DNA from: Lepus europaeus
Taxonomy: Eukaryota; Chordata; Mammalia; Lagomorpha; Leporidae
Reading direction: 5' to 3'
DNA: 64,000 bases
Assembly (NCBI RefSeq): GCF_033115175.1
Contig: NC_084834.1
Location: 114,820,275 to 114,884,274, forward strand
Shown: piece after piece, positions 48,350 through 60,384 of the stretch
How positions within the stretch are numbered: the stretch's first letter is position 1
Layout: each line of letters starts with the position of its first letter
Notes under the pieces: model-generated
The model's database searches: none
What the model was told of the DNA's origin: nothing
The model's input: the letters and a program-made list of their open reading frames with translations, nothing else
Program-made: the position numbers and the translations under genes

Positions 48350-48825
48350 CTAACCAATTAAATATTAACTTCTGTTAGCAAGTAATTCATTCCAGCAAAG
48401 AACTATGGTATAAAATGTGCATGTTTTATTTTTAGATAACAGAATTATTTCCTTACCTTACAGATACAAGAAAGTCTGCTCAGCATATATTTTACAATAT
48501 AAAATAATTACATTTATACTGTAAAACTAGAAATTTTGCATAACTGGAACCTTTTAAAACACACACATGCACACACATTTTTCTGATCACATCATAGCAC
48601 TACTCTTATTTCAAAGAAGATATGTTTGAGACTCTTCAGAACACTATTTTTAGTTTCATGCATTTAATATAAAGTAGCACATGGTGCAAGGGTATTGTGG
48701 CTATTCTTTAGGTAACAATCTAGTGAGAGAGTTGAGATCAGGATGGAAGAAGGGAGGTAGAAAGAGGGAGAGACAAGACAGAAAAAAAGGGAATGTGTGG
48801 GGTTAAGTGTTCCTTTTCCTTTTTA

Positions 48826-49127
48826 AAAAGATTTATTTTTATTTTTACTTGGAAGGCAGAGTTACAGAGAGGGAGAGACAGAGAAAAAGAGAGATCTTCC
48901 AGCTGCTGGTTTACTCCCCAAATGACTGTGACTGTTGGAGCTGGGTCAGTCCAAAGCCAGGAGCTTCTTCAGGGTCTTCCACATGGATACAGGGGCCCAA
49001 GTACTTGGGTCATCTTCCACTGCATTCCCAGGTGCATTAGCAGGGAGCTGGATGGGAAGTAGAGCAGCCAGACTCAAAGTGGTGCCCATATGGGATGCTG
49101 GTGCTTCAGGTGGCACCTTAACCTGCT
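48826..49127 (-). mobile_element. CSINE copy, reverse orientation
   Basis: AAAAGATTTATTTTTATTTT, then GGAAGGCAGAGTTACAGAG, and body motifs to about 49127, where the head is interrupted. Confidence 0.88.
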
Positions 49128-49245
49128 ACGCCCAGCTCTGACTGTTGTAGCCATCAGGGGAGTGAACTAGCGTATGGAAAATCAAAGAGATCTTTGTCTT
49201 TCTCTCTCTCTCTCTGACTTTCAAATAAATTAAATCTTTTTAAGA
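49128..49245 (+). mobile_element. CSINE 3' fragment, forward orientation
   Basis: CCCAGCTCTGACTGTTGTAG to the TTTCAAATAAATTAAATC tail. It directly abuts the reverse copy at 48826-49127. Confidence 0.85.
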
Positions 49246-49467
49246 AACTATAAAATAAAACTTCACATTTCTATCAGTGAGATGAACACAGGAATTATTG
49301 TATTTTATTATTATTAAAATAATATGTTAGATTATTTCCTATCTAGAAAAAATAAGAACAGATACTTTAATAAGAATCTGAGAAGACTAAAATTAATCTC
49401 TAATCAAAGGGAAACACTGTAGAGTTTAAACATTTGTACTGCATTCATGAAGCATCTTCAAGATCTT

Positions 49468-49609
49468 TTTTTTTTTTTTTTTTTTTTTTTTACAGGCAGA
49501 GTGGACAGTAAGAGAGAGAGACAGAGAGAAAGGTCTTCCTTTGCGGTTGGTTCACCCTCCAATGGCCACTGCGGCTGGTGCGCTGCAGCCGGTGCACCGC
49601 GCTGATCCG
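49468..49609 (-). mobile_element. 5'-truncated young CSINE with perfect 17-bp duplication
   Basis: A T run of about 24 bases is followed by ACAGGCAGAGTGGACAGTAA and the middle of the young variant. It ends abruptly at CGCTGATCCG. AGCATCTTCAAGATCTT occurs perfectly at 49451-49467 and 49610-49626. Confidence 0.95.
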
Positions 49610-49626
49610 AGCATCTTCAAGATCTT

Positions 49627-50769
49627 AAACTTTGATCATAAACTTCCTCTCACATCCCACTTTATTTTACCTAGTGTATTCTCTCACTGTCTATACCCGT
49701 GAGAGATTTTATTGAAGTGACATAAACCGAAAGAAATATCTTAGTAGAGAAAGAAAGTGAGAACAGAGAACATCTTCTCTTACTGTTAGAAAAGCATCAA
49801 TACTATATACGCCACATGATTTCATCATGGACTAATTGCATTTTCCAACAAAGATTAAATGTTCTGAACTGATTATATAAACAGCCAGCAAATCAAGATA
49901 CGCTGGTGATGCCAAGTCCCACTTTAGATACATTACTTACTGAATCATTACACTGACTTTATTTTGCTTTGATTTGGTTTGAAATGGTAAGCAAATGTCT
50001 TAAAAAGAAGAAAAAGAACATGGTCCATGTTCATGAAACATTTTCCTTTAGATTACATAGTAAAAGTATTTGGTTGTTCAATCAGTTGCATATTCTAATC
50101 TATTACTTCTCTGTTATCCTATTTTAATGCCTCAACCAGAACATGAGGTGTTTCAGTGTGATTTTCTAGAACGCAGAAAACAGGAATGAGAGGTGTCTTA
50201 CTAACAGAATATTTCTCCCATACTCTCAGATCAGATGTAAACTAATTGTGGGAGCTTGAGAATTTACTAAAGAAATGAGCTCATAAAAAAAAATCAAGGT
50301 GATATCTTTAATGTCACCAGTGAAAACACTCCATATTCAGAAAGAAACTGACACATCTAACACCGGGAACTTCTGGTAAAAACTTGGCATAATCAACAAA
50401 CGACTTTAGGAAATCAGAAATCTCAAGAATTATATTAGCAAAGGAATATTAATGAAATTCAATCACACCTTACTACATATCTTACTACAATTTCAAAGGT
50501 AAGTCTGATAGTTGGGTAAGCAAAACAGCAAGAAATAATTGCATGTTTTATATATTCTGTGATGCTCTCTTTTTCTGAGATGTCACCAAAATTTAAAAAT
50601 TCACAAAATGGAATGGATGAGGCAACACTATAATTGTTACATATTGCTGAAAATCATAAAAGTAACCTTCTAAATTAGGCAAGGTTTCTAATGAATGGAC
50701 AGATAGTCAATAATTTAGGTTTTGTGAGACAAGAAGCAAAATTAAAGATATTACAAATGTACTTACTTA
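49627..50769 (-). other. ADGRL3: ADGRL3 intron, no recognised feature
   Basis: AT-rich intron sequence between the 126-nt exon and the TM6-TM7 exon. Nothing seen. Confidence 0.5.
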
Positions 50770-50900
50770 AGTACTTAAATGTACTTTACTTAGTATATAC
50801 TGACTCGATCTTCTGTATATAAAGATAATTGAAAATGAAAAAAAAACTTGGTTTAAATTGGAAATTAATCAATTTTTAAAAAAAAATATCATGTAGGATA
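50770..50900 (+). mobile_element. LINE-1 3' UTR fragment, rabbit type
   Basis: Has TATATACTGACTCGATCTTC, TGTATATAAAGATAATTGAA and CATGTAGGAT, matching the internal module of the L1 3' end at 62620-62753 in this window. Truncated on both sides. Confidence 0.75.
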
Positions 50901-51515
50901 AAAAAATTTAAATATACAAATTTTAAAAACTCGTAACCATTTTTTGGAGTACTAGTTTTAAAAAGAAAATGCAGATGGAATAATATGGCCTGCAAGTGTT
51001 TAAATTGGAAATTAATCAATTTTTAAAAAAAAAATCATGTAGGATAAAAAAAATTTAAATATACAAATTTTAAAAAGTCATAACTATTTTTTGGAGTACT
51101 AGTTTTAAAAAGAAAATGCAGATAGGCCGGCGCTGCGGCTCACTAGGCTAATCCTCCGCCTTGCGGCGCCGGCACACCGGGTTCTAGTCCCGGTCGGGGC
51201 ACCGATCCTGTCCCGGTTGCCCCTCTTCCAGGCCAGCTCTCTGCTGTGGCCAGGGAAGGCAGTGGAGGATGGCCCAAGTCCTTGGGCCCTGCACCCCATG
51301 GGAGACCAGGAGAAGCACCTGGTTCCTGTCATCAGATCAGCGCAGTGCGCCGGCTGCAGCGCGCTACCGCGGCGGCCATTGAAGGGTGAACCAACGGAAA
51401 AGGAAGACCTTTCTCTCTGTCTCTCTCTCACTGTCCACTCTGCCTGTCAAAAATAAATAAATAAATAAATAAATAAAAAAGAAAATGCAGATGGAATAAT
51501 ATGGCTTGCAAGTGT
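50851..51515 (+). repeat. 147-bp tandem duplication, second copy split by a SINE
   Basis: GTTTAAATTGGAAATTAATC starts at 50851 and again at 50998. The second copy breaks at 51123 and resumes after the SINE, through GCAGATGGAATAATATGGC, to 51515. The copies are nearly identical. Confidence 0.93.
51124..51475 (+). mobile_element. Young CSINE inserted in a tandem duplication
   Basis: From AGGCCGGCGCTGCGGCTC to a perfect (AAAT)n tail. Flanked by AAAAGAAAATGCAGAT at 51108-51123 and 51477-51492. Confidence 0.96.
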
Positions 51516-52839
51516 ATTTTCCTTATGGTAAATAAGGGAAACATTCTAGACTTGTTTCCAGGTACTGACTTGAATAATCTCTACCTGGGCATCAAACGTA
51601 ATTCCTAGGTACCTCAGTGATATGCTTACATAAGCCAAGAAAAACTAAAGTAATAATTAGGAAACTACAATAAATATTACCTAATAAAAATACATACAAA
51701 ATGAAGGGCAGAAATTTCTATATTAATTTTTTAAAATAAAAAATACACTATTCTAAATTTCTAGGTAATACTTGTATATAAAATAAAGATGACAGGTAAG
51801 TTGGATCAACTATAATTCAATGTTATGAAATAATAATTTCCCTATTTTCATGAACAAATGCTACCTCTTCCCTTATTCTCCTGATTTTACTCCAGTTCTT
51901 ATATATATATATTTTTTCTTGAGAAATGATTATGGCTACTCCTGTCCAAATTGAGCAGTCTTTCCCAAGTGTTTGTTCATTCTGGCTTCTCCGAGAACCC
52001 TGCACGTCTAGCCATGATCCACTTCTTGATACTCCTCCCTGTTGTTAGTTCAATGTCTCATCTTGATACTCATTCATCTCTTTCCTTCCATCCCTGTTCT
52101 TAGCCATTTACACATCTCCTACACTTCCAACTCATCAAGTGTGGCACAGCTGGTCACTACACCAACTCCTTCCCTTTCTAGGTACAGAATCTGGGCTGCT
52201 TCTCTGTTTTCCTGGAAGTCCAGTGTGGAAAGTGAAGAGAAGGGATATAACCCACTTGCAGTTCTATTACACAAGACGGAGGTCAACACCCAAGAGGACC
52301 ATGAACTCCCAAACTGAGAATGCCTGAGCCTTTATCGACCTGTGTCTCCAGACAAGGCAGCGACAACAATTACAGCTGTGTATGCAACAGTATTAAAACA
52401 CATACTGAGTTAAACTACTCCAGATTATTGAGGTGAATGCAGTAAAGTATTGGGAGAAATTCTTCTGTTCTAGTAGATCCTCTTTTCTAACATGAGTTCT
52501 AATCCATTCGATTGGAAACCATCCATTCAACACAATCATTTTATTCTCTATAATCTGCACTATAGGCCTGATACATCATTATATCTAAGACAGTATTTGT
52601 GATCATAACAAGTCATTTTAGATAACTATGGTCACCTCAAACTGAAACAGAGTAACAATTTGTTTCACTGTTGTACATCTTGAGAAGTAGACACCCTTCT
52701 CAGCTTCTGTTCTGGGTCCTACCACTTTCTCAAGACAAAAATTCTGCAGATGGATATCTTTAGTCTTTCTTTTTTTTCCTACAAAGCCAAATTATAGATC
52801 TTGTTTCTTTCATAGAATTTTTGTTTATGTTTTACCACT
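51516..52839 (-). other. ADGRL3: ADGRL3 intron, no recognised feature
   Basis: No exon, RNA gene or named repeat seen. Confidence 0.45.
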
Positions 52840-53010
52840 TCATTTCAGAGCCACCTCCTTCAGTATTTCATAATTATCATTATCACCTTTTTTTTTTACA
52901 CATGAGGGAAATGGGACGTAGGGAGATTAATGAACTTGTCCCAAATCACATAGGTTTGCAAGTGAAGGAACTCAGATTTGAACTCATGCAGTCTGTCACA
53001 GGGATCTTTG
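52840..53010 (+). mobile_element. MIR SINE fragment
   Basis: CATGAGGGAAATGGGACGTA, GAACTTGTCCCAAATCACAT, then GGAACTCAGATTTGAACTC follow the MIR core in order. Confidence 0.8.
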
Positions 53011-53351
53011 TGATTAGTCACAGAGATATTTTTAAGAGAGCTTACTTCCTAATGTACAGAGTCCAATGTCTGTCAAAGGAAATATTAAGAACATGAGGTC
53101 AGGTCTACAACAAAATAATTTTTGTGCACTGTCCAAATAAAAACATGTTTTCAGTTTGATTTTTACTGTTGAACATTCTCACCAACTGTTATACACCTAC
53201 TTCATGTCATTTTGTCTTTATTATTATAAAAATAAATAAAAATATATTTACTTCTTAAAGATATCAAGAACAGTTTGTTGGAATACATTTTGATTGCTTT
53301 ACTATCATGAAATAAACAGAATTTGTTCTTGGAAAGAAAACTGTAGCTTAC

Positions 53352-53520
53352 CTTCTTCTGTAGGACACAATGGAAAATGAATATAAACATTCCCTGTAGA
53401 GAATTGAAAATGGTGAAGAGATACGCCATGATGACTGTGCTTTCATTAATATACATGAGTCCAAAGGCCCAGGTCAATCCTAATAGGCAGAGAAGAGCTA
53501 TTGCACCTATAACCCATGAC
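53352..53520 (-). CDS. ADGRL3: ADGRL3 exon: TM6, third extracellular loop, TM7
   Basis: The exon is 169 nt: one base completing Lys, then 56 codons from [17 protein letters not shown] to FHCVLQKK. Residues 1-23 form the hydrophobic TM6. A short loop NEST follows, then TM7 from about residue 30 with the adhesion-GPCR signature [10 protein letters not shown], and the exon ends in the basic start of the cytoplasmic tail. The acceptor is ATAG at 53521-53524 and the donor is GTAAGC at 53346-53351. TM6 and TM7 are needed for receptor activation and G-protein coupling (family knowledge). The reading frame is open and no residue looks damaged. The exon ends in phase 0 and joins the tail exon at 48349 to give QKK-VRKEYG, as in known latrophilins. 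Confidence 0.97.
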
Positions 53521-55962
53521 CTATAGAGAAAAAAGAAAATTAAGTATAATTAAATATTTGGTCTTGAATTAACACAACCATATCATGCCAACCACACCAA
53601 CACTGAAAAGAATGTTACAGTAAGTTTCATTGACAGAAAATGTAAGACAAGTGGGGTAAGTAGTTTGAGATCTTAATGGGGACTATAAGTTTTCAAGCTT
53701 GAGGAACTATACATGAATGAAAATGTTATGAACACGGAAATTCATTTAAGCAAAAGCAGGTTTGTACCATAAATTATTCATGTATCTGCAGCACATATGC
53801 AAATGGGATGGAGATGTAATTACGGTGAATGGCAAGGGGAAAAACATCTGAAGCCTTGTTAGTCTCCACTGGTGTAACTGAAATGACAACATTTGTTTGA
53901 TTAAGATTCCCTTCATCAGTGCTTTTTCTGATACCTTTATACCCATTTTCTCACATTTCCTGATTTTCTATAAAACAATTGTATTGTGGACTGACAAAAA
54001 CATACTCTTAGTAGAAGGAACCAGCACTTGGAATACATGCACAACGTTGAGAGTCTTATTTACCTGACTCTTTAGATATGTGGTGTAAGTGTCCCATATG
54101 GTGGATGGGAACCAAGTTCCACCAGAGTGCAATCGCTCCAGTTTAACTTGCTTTCAGCTTTTGGGTTATTGTCTTCTAGATCATGTGGGTGTGGCTAAAC
54201 ACTGGAAATCAGGCATGCGCAGCTTTCCTGAAAAGTGTCCTACACGCTCAGGGTACCTTCATGTCTCCCAAGTGTTTGCACATGCAAGGAGAGGATGAAG
54301 TGAGAATGGGATGGAGTGGTATGAACTGTAGTGTGGAGGCAAATCCTCACTCTCACTCCAGTTTTTACTTTCCTCCAAGCTGCCATGCACAATAAGAATT
54401 GGTGGGCGACAACAGTTCTTTTATTTGAAGTTGCATTACTATTTTACTATTGATATAGAATGAATTCTTCCAAAAGATGGGTCTCTAATAACTGGAAATG
54501 GAATCCTCAACTCTTCTCTAGGTATGAGGGAGAACTGGACTGACAGCTGAGGTCTATACACTCCTCTTAAACCCAACCTTTTTTTACCCAGCACACCTGC
54601 CTTGAATAGTCTGCTTTTTCTGCAGACTATTATTCTCCACTTACATTGTCTAATGAAAAAATATTTAGGGAGACTGACACTGTGCAAAGCGAAGGGGGGG
54701 AAATGGCCTATGTTTACCATCATTTGCAGCTGACTTCATTACATTTTTTTGACTAGAGCTACATCTTAAGAAAAGATATGTTCCTAAGTCTTATCAGAAT
54801 GTATCAAATTATTACTATGTTTCTCCTGCCACAATTCAGATGTAAGTGTACCCTAGGTTTTAGGTATTTAATTTGAAACATCAATGCTTTTTGAATAAAG
54901 AATCCCTAAAGGATGTGGCATGTCTGCACATATGAATGAGAAAAGAGCTAGAGGTTGACATGTGATTCTGCCACTGGATTCAGAAATATGGAAACTTTCA
55001 AGGACGAGCTCTCAAGCTCTCACAGATATGGAAACAAAGAAAAATGGGAAAGACAGCCATTACAGCAAGGCAAAACTGCTATTTAGACTTAGAAATAAAA
55101 CAGTAAGATAAAATACTAAAGTCAGTGTTAAATGATACAAAACTGCAATGAGCCTCAATTTATAAAGAAAAAATAAGCAGAAGCACGAGGAAGTGTGTGG
55201 ATGGCACTGGAGAGAATGCAAACAAAGGACGCTTCACCAGAAGAACAAACTGAAGGTCTGCAGCAAGGCTGCCCACAGGCTGGCTTACTCTGCAGGATTC
55301 GTAATTTGAAAGAGTACATACAAAAATACCCAAATATTTACATTGGTGCTTATATGAGACTCGTACAGACTTGTAGCTTTGTTTAAGAAACTTACATTAT
55401 TCATAAACAATTAGATCATGAACTGACAGGTGTCAGATGTGCAAGGGACAGTTTTGCATATCTAACATTGATTCCTCAAAAGATGCATGGCTTTCCTTTT
55501 TGAATAATTACAAGAGCAATTCATTGGTATCAATTGAAATTGGGTGGCTCCATACCCGCAAGATCATTTCAAAGATAGGCCACTAAATCCCAAGGTAATT
55601 TTAGCAGAATGATGCCCAAACAATGGAACTGCAGACACATGCAGCACAGAGGAACAGAGCACAACTGAGAGGATAAAGATATTAAAAGCAAAACAAGTCT
55701 GTACACAGGAAACTGCTATTACTGTGGCACTGAATGCGGGTGATATCCAATTAACAGAGGTGAAGAGAATGTTTTGGCAATACACCTGCAGCATATTTAT
55801 TCTGCAAGGAAGCTGTATGCCAGAGTGTTTTCCTGCACAGTTTGCTCTTCTGCCTCAATGTGAATGACAGAAGCTCTAATGATTTTTCAGTACTGTTCTG
55901 ACAGCTGGTTCATGGGACCACACTGATAAATGGAATTTATCAGCCATTCAGGTCATTCTTAC
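53521..55962 (-). other. ADGRL3: ADGRL3 intron between the 27-nt microexon and the TM6-TM7 exon
   Basis: 2.4 kb with no named repeat seen. It is the downstream intron of the 27-nt microexon and is a place to look for splicing enhancers. Confidence 0.8.
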
Positions 55963-55989
55963 TTGATGAAGGGTCTGTTATCCTCATAG
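55963..55989 (-). CDS. ADGRL3: ADGRL3 27-nt microexon, third intracellular loop
   Basis: This 27-nt exon encodes YEDNRPFI plus two split codons. It lies just before TM6, so the residues extend the third intracellular loop, a G-protein contact region. The acceptor AG is at 55990-55991 (TTCTTTAG) and the donor GTAAG at 55958-55962. It begins with the third base of a codon and ends with two bases (AA) that join the G of the TM6 exon to give Lys. Its length is nine codons, so inclusion or skipping keeps the frame. Latrophilins are known to splice this loop alternatively. A TGC triplet sits at 55999-56001, close to the acceptor, as in neural microexons. The match to the remembered ADGRL3 peptide NYEDNRPFIKSWV is exact. 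Confidence 0.93.
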
Positions 55990-56869
55990 CTAAAGAATGC
56001 ATAGACATAAAGACAAGAACACCAACATTAGCATTTTATGACAAAGAATTTCATGAAAAATATTCTCCTGGTTCACAAAGGCCTCTGTCTCCCCCTTCCT
56101 AAAAGATTGCATAACCTTCCCTTTATATCCAGAAGGTAAACCCTAAAATGACCATGAGAACTTAAATAACAAGGAATAAAATCAATTTTATAATACTGCA
56201 ATATCCCTTATGAGACTCAAAAATTCCATTTTTTCATCATGTGCTCATATTCCTTGTGACTTGACAGAGACATTTATTTCTTAGAGATCACATTTCTCTA
56301 GAGAATGAGACATTTTATGGGCAATCTGGGAAAAGGCTTGGGGGCATGCTTAAAATGACAGATTTTGTGTCACCAAAGGTATCCTCATTCTGTAATATTA
56401 GTAGGTAGGATTACTTAATTATGGACAGTAAGCTTCTGAGTAATTTTAACTTGGAGATGATTGACCTGAGTTAAATCTGAACATTATGGCTCTTGCAAAA
56501 GAATTAATCTTGACTGCTTTCAAGCTCTCCCTGCTAATGTATTGAGAAAAAAAAAATACAAACTGAATACTTTTTTGTAGCAATAAGAGCAAACACCCAG
56601 CTCCTGCTTATTGTCCCTGGAATTTACTCGCTGACTTAGTCTCATTCTGATAAAGTGAAATCCTAGTGCTACAGAAGTCAACTTGGGAACATTGTGGGTC
56701 ATCTTATAAACCGAGTGTCTTCGTTGCCAGGGGCAAAATCATTTCCTCTGTTACACATAAATAAGTAAGGCTCTTAGGAAGGTCCCATCTGTGATGTGTT
56801 TTGAGTAAAGAGAACCATTGATGAAAACTCATTCTCCAGAATGATGCAACAGCGAAGAATGCAGTGAGA
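55990..56869 (-). other. ADGRL3: ADGRL3 intron upstream of the 27-nt microexon (start)
   Basis: This intron extends past position 64000. I found no upstream TM5 exon in the window. No named repeat in this part. Confidence 0.7.
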
Positions 56870-57120
56870 GCCTGGTATCTGAAGTCAGTCCACGTGGGGT
56901 TTCCAACCCAGCTCAGCTACTTACTAGCTATGTGATCTTATGCAAAAATTAATTCAACAGCTATTGCGTAGGTTTATACATCCATAAAATGGTGATAATT
57001 ATAATGGAAGCCTTTTTAATGCTACAATGTAAGTTTCTTGTGATGATGAAATGATTCATTATGCACGAGGTGCTCAGCACAGTAACCTAACATATGTGTC
57101 CAACAAATATTACATACTAT
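56870..57120 (+). mobile_element. MIR SINE
   Basis: GGTTTCCAACCCAGCTCAGC, TACTTACTAGCTATGTGATC, ATAAAATGGTGATAATTATA, then GGTGCTCAGCACAGTAACC. Confidence 0.85.
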
Positions 57121-57174
57121 TATTTTGACACTATTTAAAACAAGGGAAAAGTCTCATACAAAATACAAAAGTTC

Positions 57175-57527
57175 AGGGGTTGATGCTGTGGTGCAGTGGG
57201 TCAGAGCCCTGGCCTGCATTGCTAGCATCCCATATGGGTGCCAGTTCAACTCTCAGCTGCTCCACTTAAGATCCAGCTCCCTGCTAATGTGCATGGGAAA
57301 GCAGCAGAAGATGGACCAAGTCTTTGGGCCCCTGCACTCATGTGGGAGACCTGGAAGAAGCTCCTGGCTTCGGATGGGCTCAGTTCCAGCCATTGTGGCC
57401 ATTTGGCGAGTGAACTAGCAGATGGAAGACTCTCATTTCTCTCTCTCTCTCTCTCTCTCCCTCTCTCTCGTCTCTACCTTTCTGTAACTCTGTTTTTCAA
57501 ATAAATAAAATAAATCTTAAAAAAGAG
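57175..57527 (+). mobile_element. CSINE copy with target-site duplication
   Basis: Begins AGGGGTTGATGCTGTGGTGC and ends TTTCAAATAAATAAAATAAA plus an A tail. Flanked by AAAATACAAAAGTTC at 57160-57174 and AAAATACAAAGTTC at 57528-57541. Confidence 0.95.
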
Positions 57528-57719
57528 AAAATACAAAGTTCTCATCTAAAGACTAAAACACCAAATACATATATATTGTATAGTTAAATGCATTTGAGAA
57601 TATTTCAGAAGCAATAGAATGCAGTAAAACAAATATGGCTGAAGCAAGTTGGCAAATGGAGTGGGAGTGACTGAACTGGGTGCCCAATATGATTGTTTAT
57701 CAGGCATATGTGGGTATTT

Positions 57720-57895
57720 AAATACAAATGCCTTAAAATGAAATGAAATAAAACATTTAGTTCTTGTATCACACCAGTCACGCCACAGTGCTCAAAAGCT
57801 TCACAGAGTGAGTAGCTACCATATTGGACAGTGCGGTTCAGAAGCTTTCTGTCATCAGAGAACATTCCACCGGATGCTACTGCACTAGGACAGTC
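57720..57895 (+). mobile_element. hAT-type non-autonomous DNA transposon fragment (candidate)
   Basis: CACAGTGCTCAAAAGCTTCA, GTAGCTACCATATTGGACAG, TTTCTGTCATCAGAGAACAT resembles a widespread mammalian hAT element with AGTGGCTACCGTATTGGACA. Family not resolved. Confidence 0.5.
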
Positions 57896-58470
57896 AGGGA
57901 AAGTTAGGACAGAAACTGGAATTTCAAGAGAGATTTAAATAATTCCACTGAGGTGTGAAGGATAAAGAAAGGTCTCTAATAACTGATAATATTAAAAAGT
58001 AGTAAAATATGCCTATAGAGAAAATCTTAAATTCATATCTTAAAAGTATAAAACAATAATGGAATATTTATTATAATAATATTCATTTCCATGGCATCAG
58101 TATGTAGCAACTGTGATGTCAAATTCATGATTGGGATAATTCTATTAGAGAATCTAGTTTTACCATGTTTCTCCACCAAATTCAAATCAAACTAATAGTA
58201 ATACTGCCATAAGTTACAGTAGCAGAACTACATGCTGATTTATTTATTTTAATCAACAAAAGCGGAACTATAGATCTAGCTTCCAAAACTGGGTAATTTA
58301 TATTATGATTTACCAATGAAAGTTGATTTGTATAAAATCCCATCAAAGATTCTATGTTTAAAATAATTGCACTCCAGTTATTTCTAGGTTTTATTAAAAA
58401 TATGAACACAAACACCTAAAAAGTTTTTGGCAGACATTAACAGGAACTCACAGGTTATCGTAAGTTATAA

Positions 58471-58568
58471 GTGGTAGCTGTTTGAAAATGAAGGAAAATG
58501 TCTTATACATAGAATTTTCAGTGGCTGCTATTTGAAAATGAGGTAGGATCTTGTACATACAATTTTCA
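58471..58568 (+). repeat. Tandem duplication, about 50-bp unit
   Basis: GTGGTAGCTGTTTGAAAATG at 58471 is repeated as GTGGCTGCTATTTGAAAATG at 58521, each ending in AATTTTCA. Confidence 0.85.
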
Positions 58569-58827
58569 ATACAAATAAGAAAAAATGAGACTTCTTTCTT
58601 TGTATATTTTTCTTCGGTCAGATAATTTACTTTTCAAATTTTATTTTTATTAATATCTAAACCTTCATTTAAACGGTCATAAAATTATCTTGAAAGTCAT
58701 TATTAGAATCAAGATTAGGGATCTCTGTATAGATTGACCATAGTTATATTAATATATGCTATAGCAACTCCCAAGCAAACAAAAGGGCCATTAAACTCTA
58801 ATTCCATGGATGCTTGGAGTACACTTT

Positions 58828-59179
58828 ATTTTTTTATTTTATTTTATTTTTTGACAGGCAGAGTGGACAGTGAGAGAGAGACAGAGAGAAAGGTCTTCCT
58901 TTGCCGTTGGTTCACCCTCCAATGGCCACCGTGGCTGGCGCGCTGCGGCCAGCGCACCGCGTTATCCGATGGCAGGAGCCAGGTGCTTCTCCTGGTCTCC
59001 CATGGGGTACAGGGCCCAAGCACTTGGGCCATCCTCCACTGCCTTCCCGGGCCAGAGCAGAGAGCTGGCCTGGAAGAGGGGCAACCGGGACAGAAGCGGC
59101 ACCCCAACCGGGACTAGAACCCGGTGTGCCGGCGCCGCAAGGCGGAGGATTAGCCTGTTGAGCCGCGGTGCCGGCCCTA
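58828..59179 (-). mobile_element. Young CSINE, reverse orientation, with target-site duplication
   Basis: T-rich tail, then GACAGGCAGAGTGGACAGTG, and the head GCGGTGCCGGCCCT. GAGTACACTTT occurs at 58817-58827 and 59180-59190. Long open frames across it are SINE-derived. Confidence 0.95.
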
Positions 59180-59190
59180 GAGTACACTTT

Positions 59191-60220
59191 GAAGAGGATA
59201 GGTTAACTGAAGTATTAATCTACATGATGTAAAAACTCATGCCATCCATATAGACAGATTATCAGTGGACAGAGACAATAGAAATGAAGTTATTATAGAA
59301 TACTCGTCCTCTTACTTCAAAAGCTATTAAACAAGTACTACTTTTGACATGACTTTTGAGGGAAATGGCTGAAATCAAGACATACAGGAAATATTAAATA
59401 AAACTGTCACTTCTATTGCATCTTGGTAGTTCAGGATATGTTTTAAACAGTGGGAAGGAAGATGGAGTAACAGGGGACATGAGACTTTTATTTCCCAGTC
59501 ATAAGATCTGGTAATTGACGTCATAGTAAACAAAAGAAAGGGAATTATTCCAGCAGAACTGCTCATTCTTTCAGCTTTGAGATGAATACGTTCTGGGCTA
59601 TTCTGGACGTGGAAGATTATCTCATTTGTGCTCGTGAGTGAATCATTTTTAATCATGAATAGGAGAGCTACCATGATATATATGTATTTATCCTCATTAG
59701 TCTTTCAGTATTTCCAGTTTCAGTATGCAACTGGATTGACTTTCCCTAGAATAAAACTAACTATAGCTATACTTTTCCTCATTAAGTCTGGTTTGCATTA
59801 ATGTAGGAATGACAAAGTTTATGTAGGTGAGTTTCTCAAAATCAAAAGTGTTCTTCAAGGAAGGAAGAACGGCAGCAGATACAAAGGCATCCACACGTGG
59901 GATGGATTTTCCCTACTGCCCCTCAATCAACAAGGAGGCTCCCAAACGAAGAGGATCCAGTTACTCATACTGTAAGAGGAATGAGCAATAACTTGAGCCA
60001 AAGGATCAGGAGACACTGCTTTGCCACACTGTTAACCCTGGTATTCAGTCTTTAAAACTCCAGGGGTAGGGACAAGGCCATTTTATAGGATTGCAAGGTT
60101 CACAAAATATATGAAAATATATGAAACAGTTGGAAGAAGAATGAAAGAAGTTCTTTCATGAGTTTCCCCAGCCACAAATATCAACAATCAAAGGAGGAAG
60201 GGTGTTTTATTTACTTTTGA
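59191..60220 (-). other. ADGRL3: ADGRL3 intron, no recognised feature
   Basis: No exon or named repeat seen. Confidence 0.45.
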
Positions 60221-60334
60221 AATTTTTATTTATTTATTATTTGAAAGATGAAGTGGCAAAGGCAGAGAGAGGCAGAGAGAGAGAGAGAGAGAGATTGAGA
60301 ATGAGAGAGAAAGAGACTGACTCTTTTATACATT

Positions 60335-60384
<50 letters not shown>

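Noticed and set aside
58734..59232. Overlapping open frames of 86-127 codons
   Set aside because: All lie in a young CSINE copy. The same peptides recur at other SINE copies such as 8026-8389 and 51124-51475.
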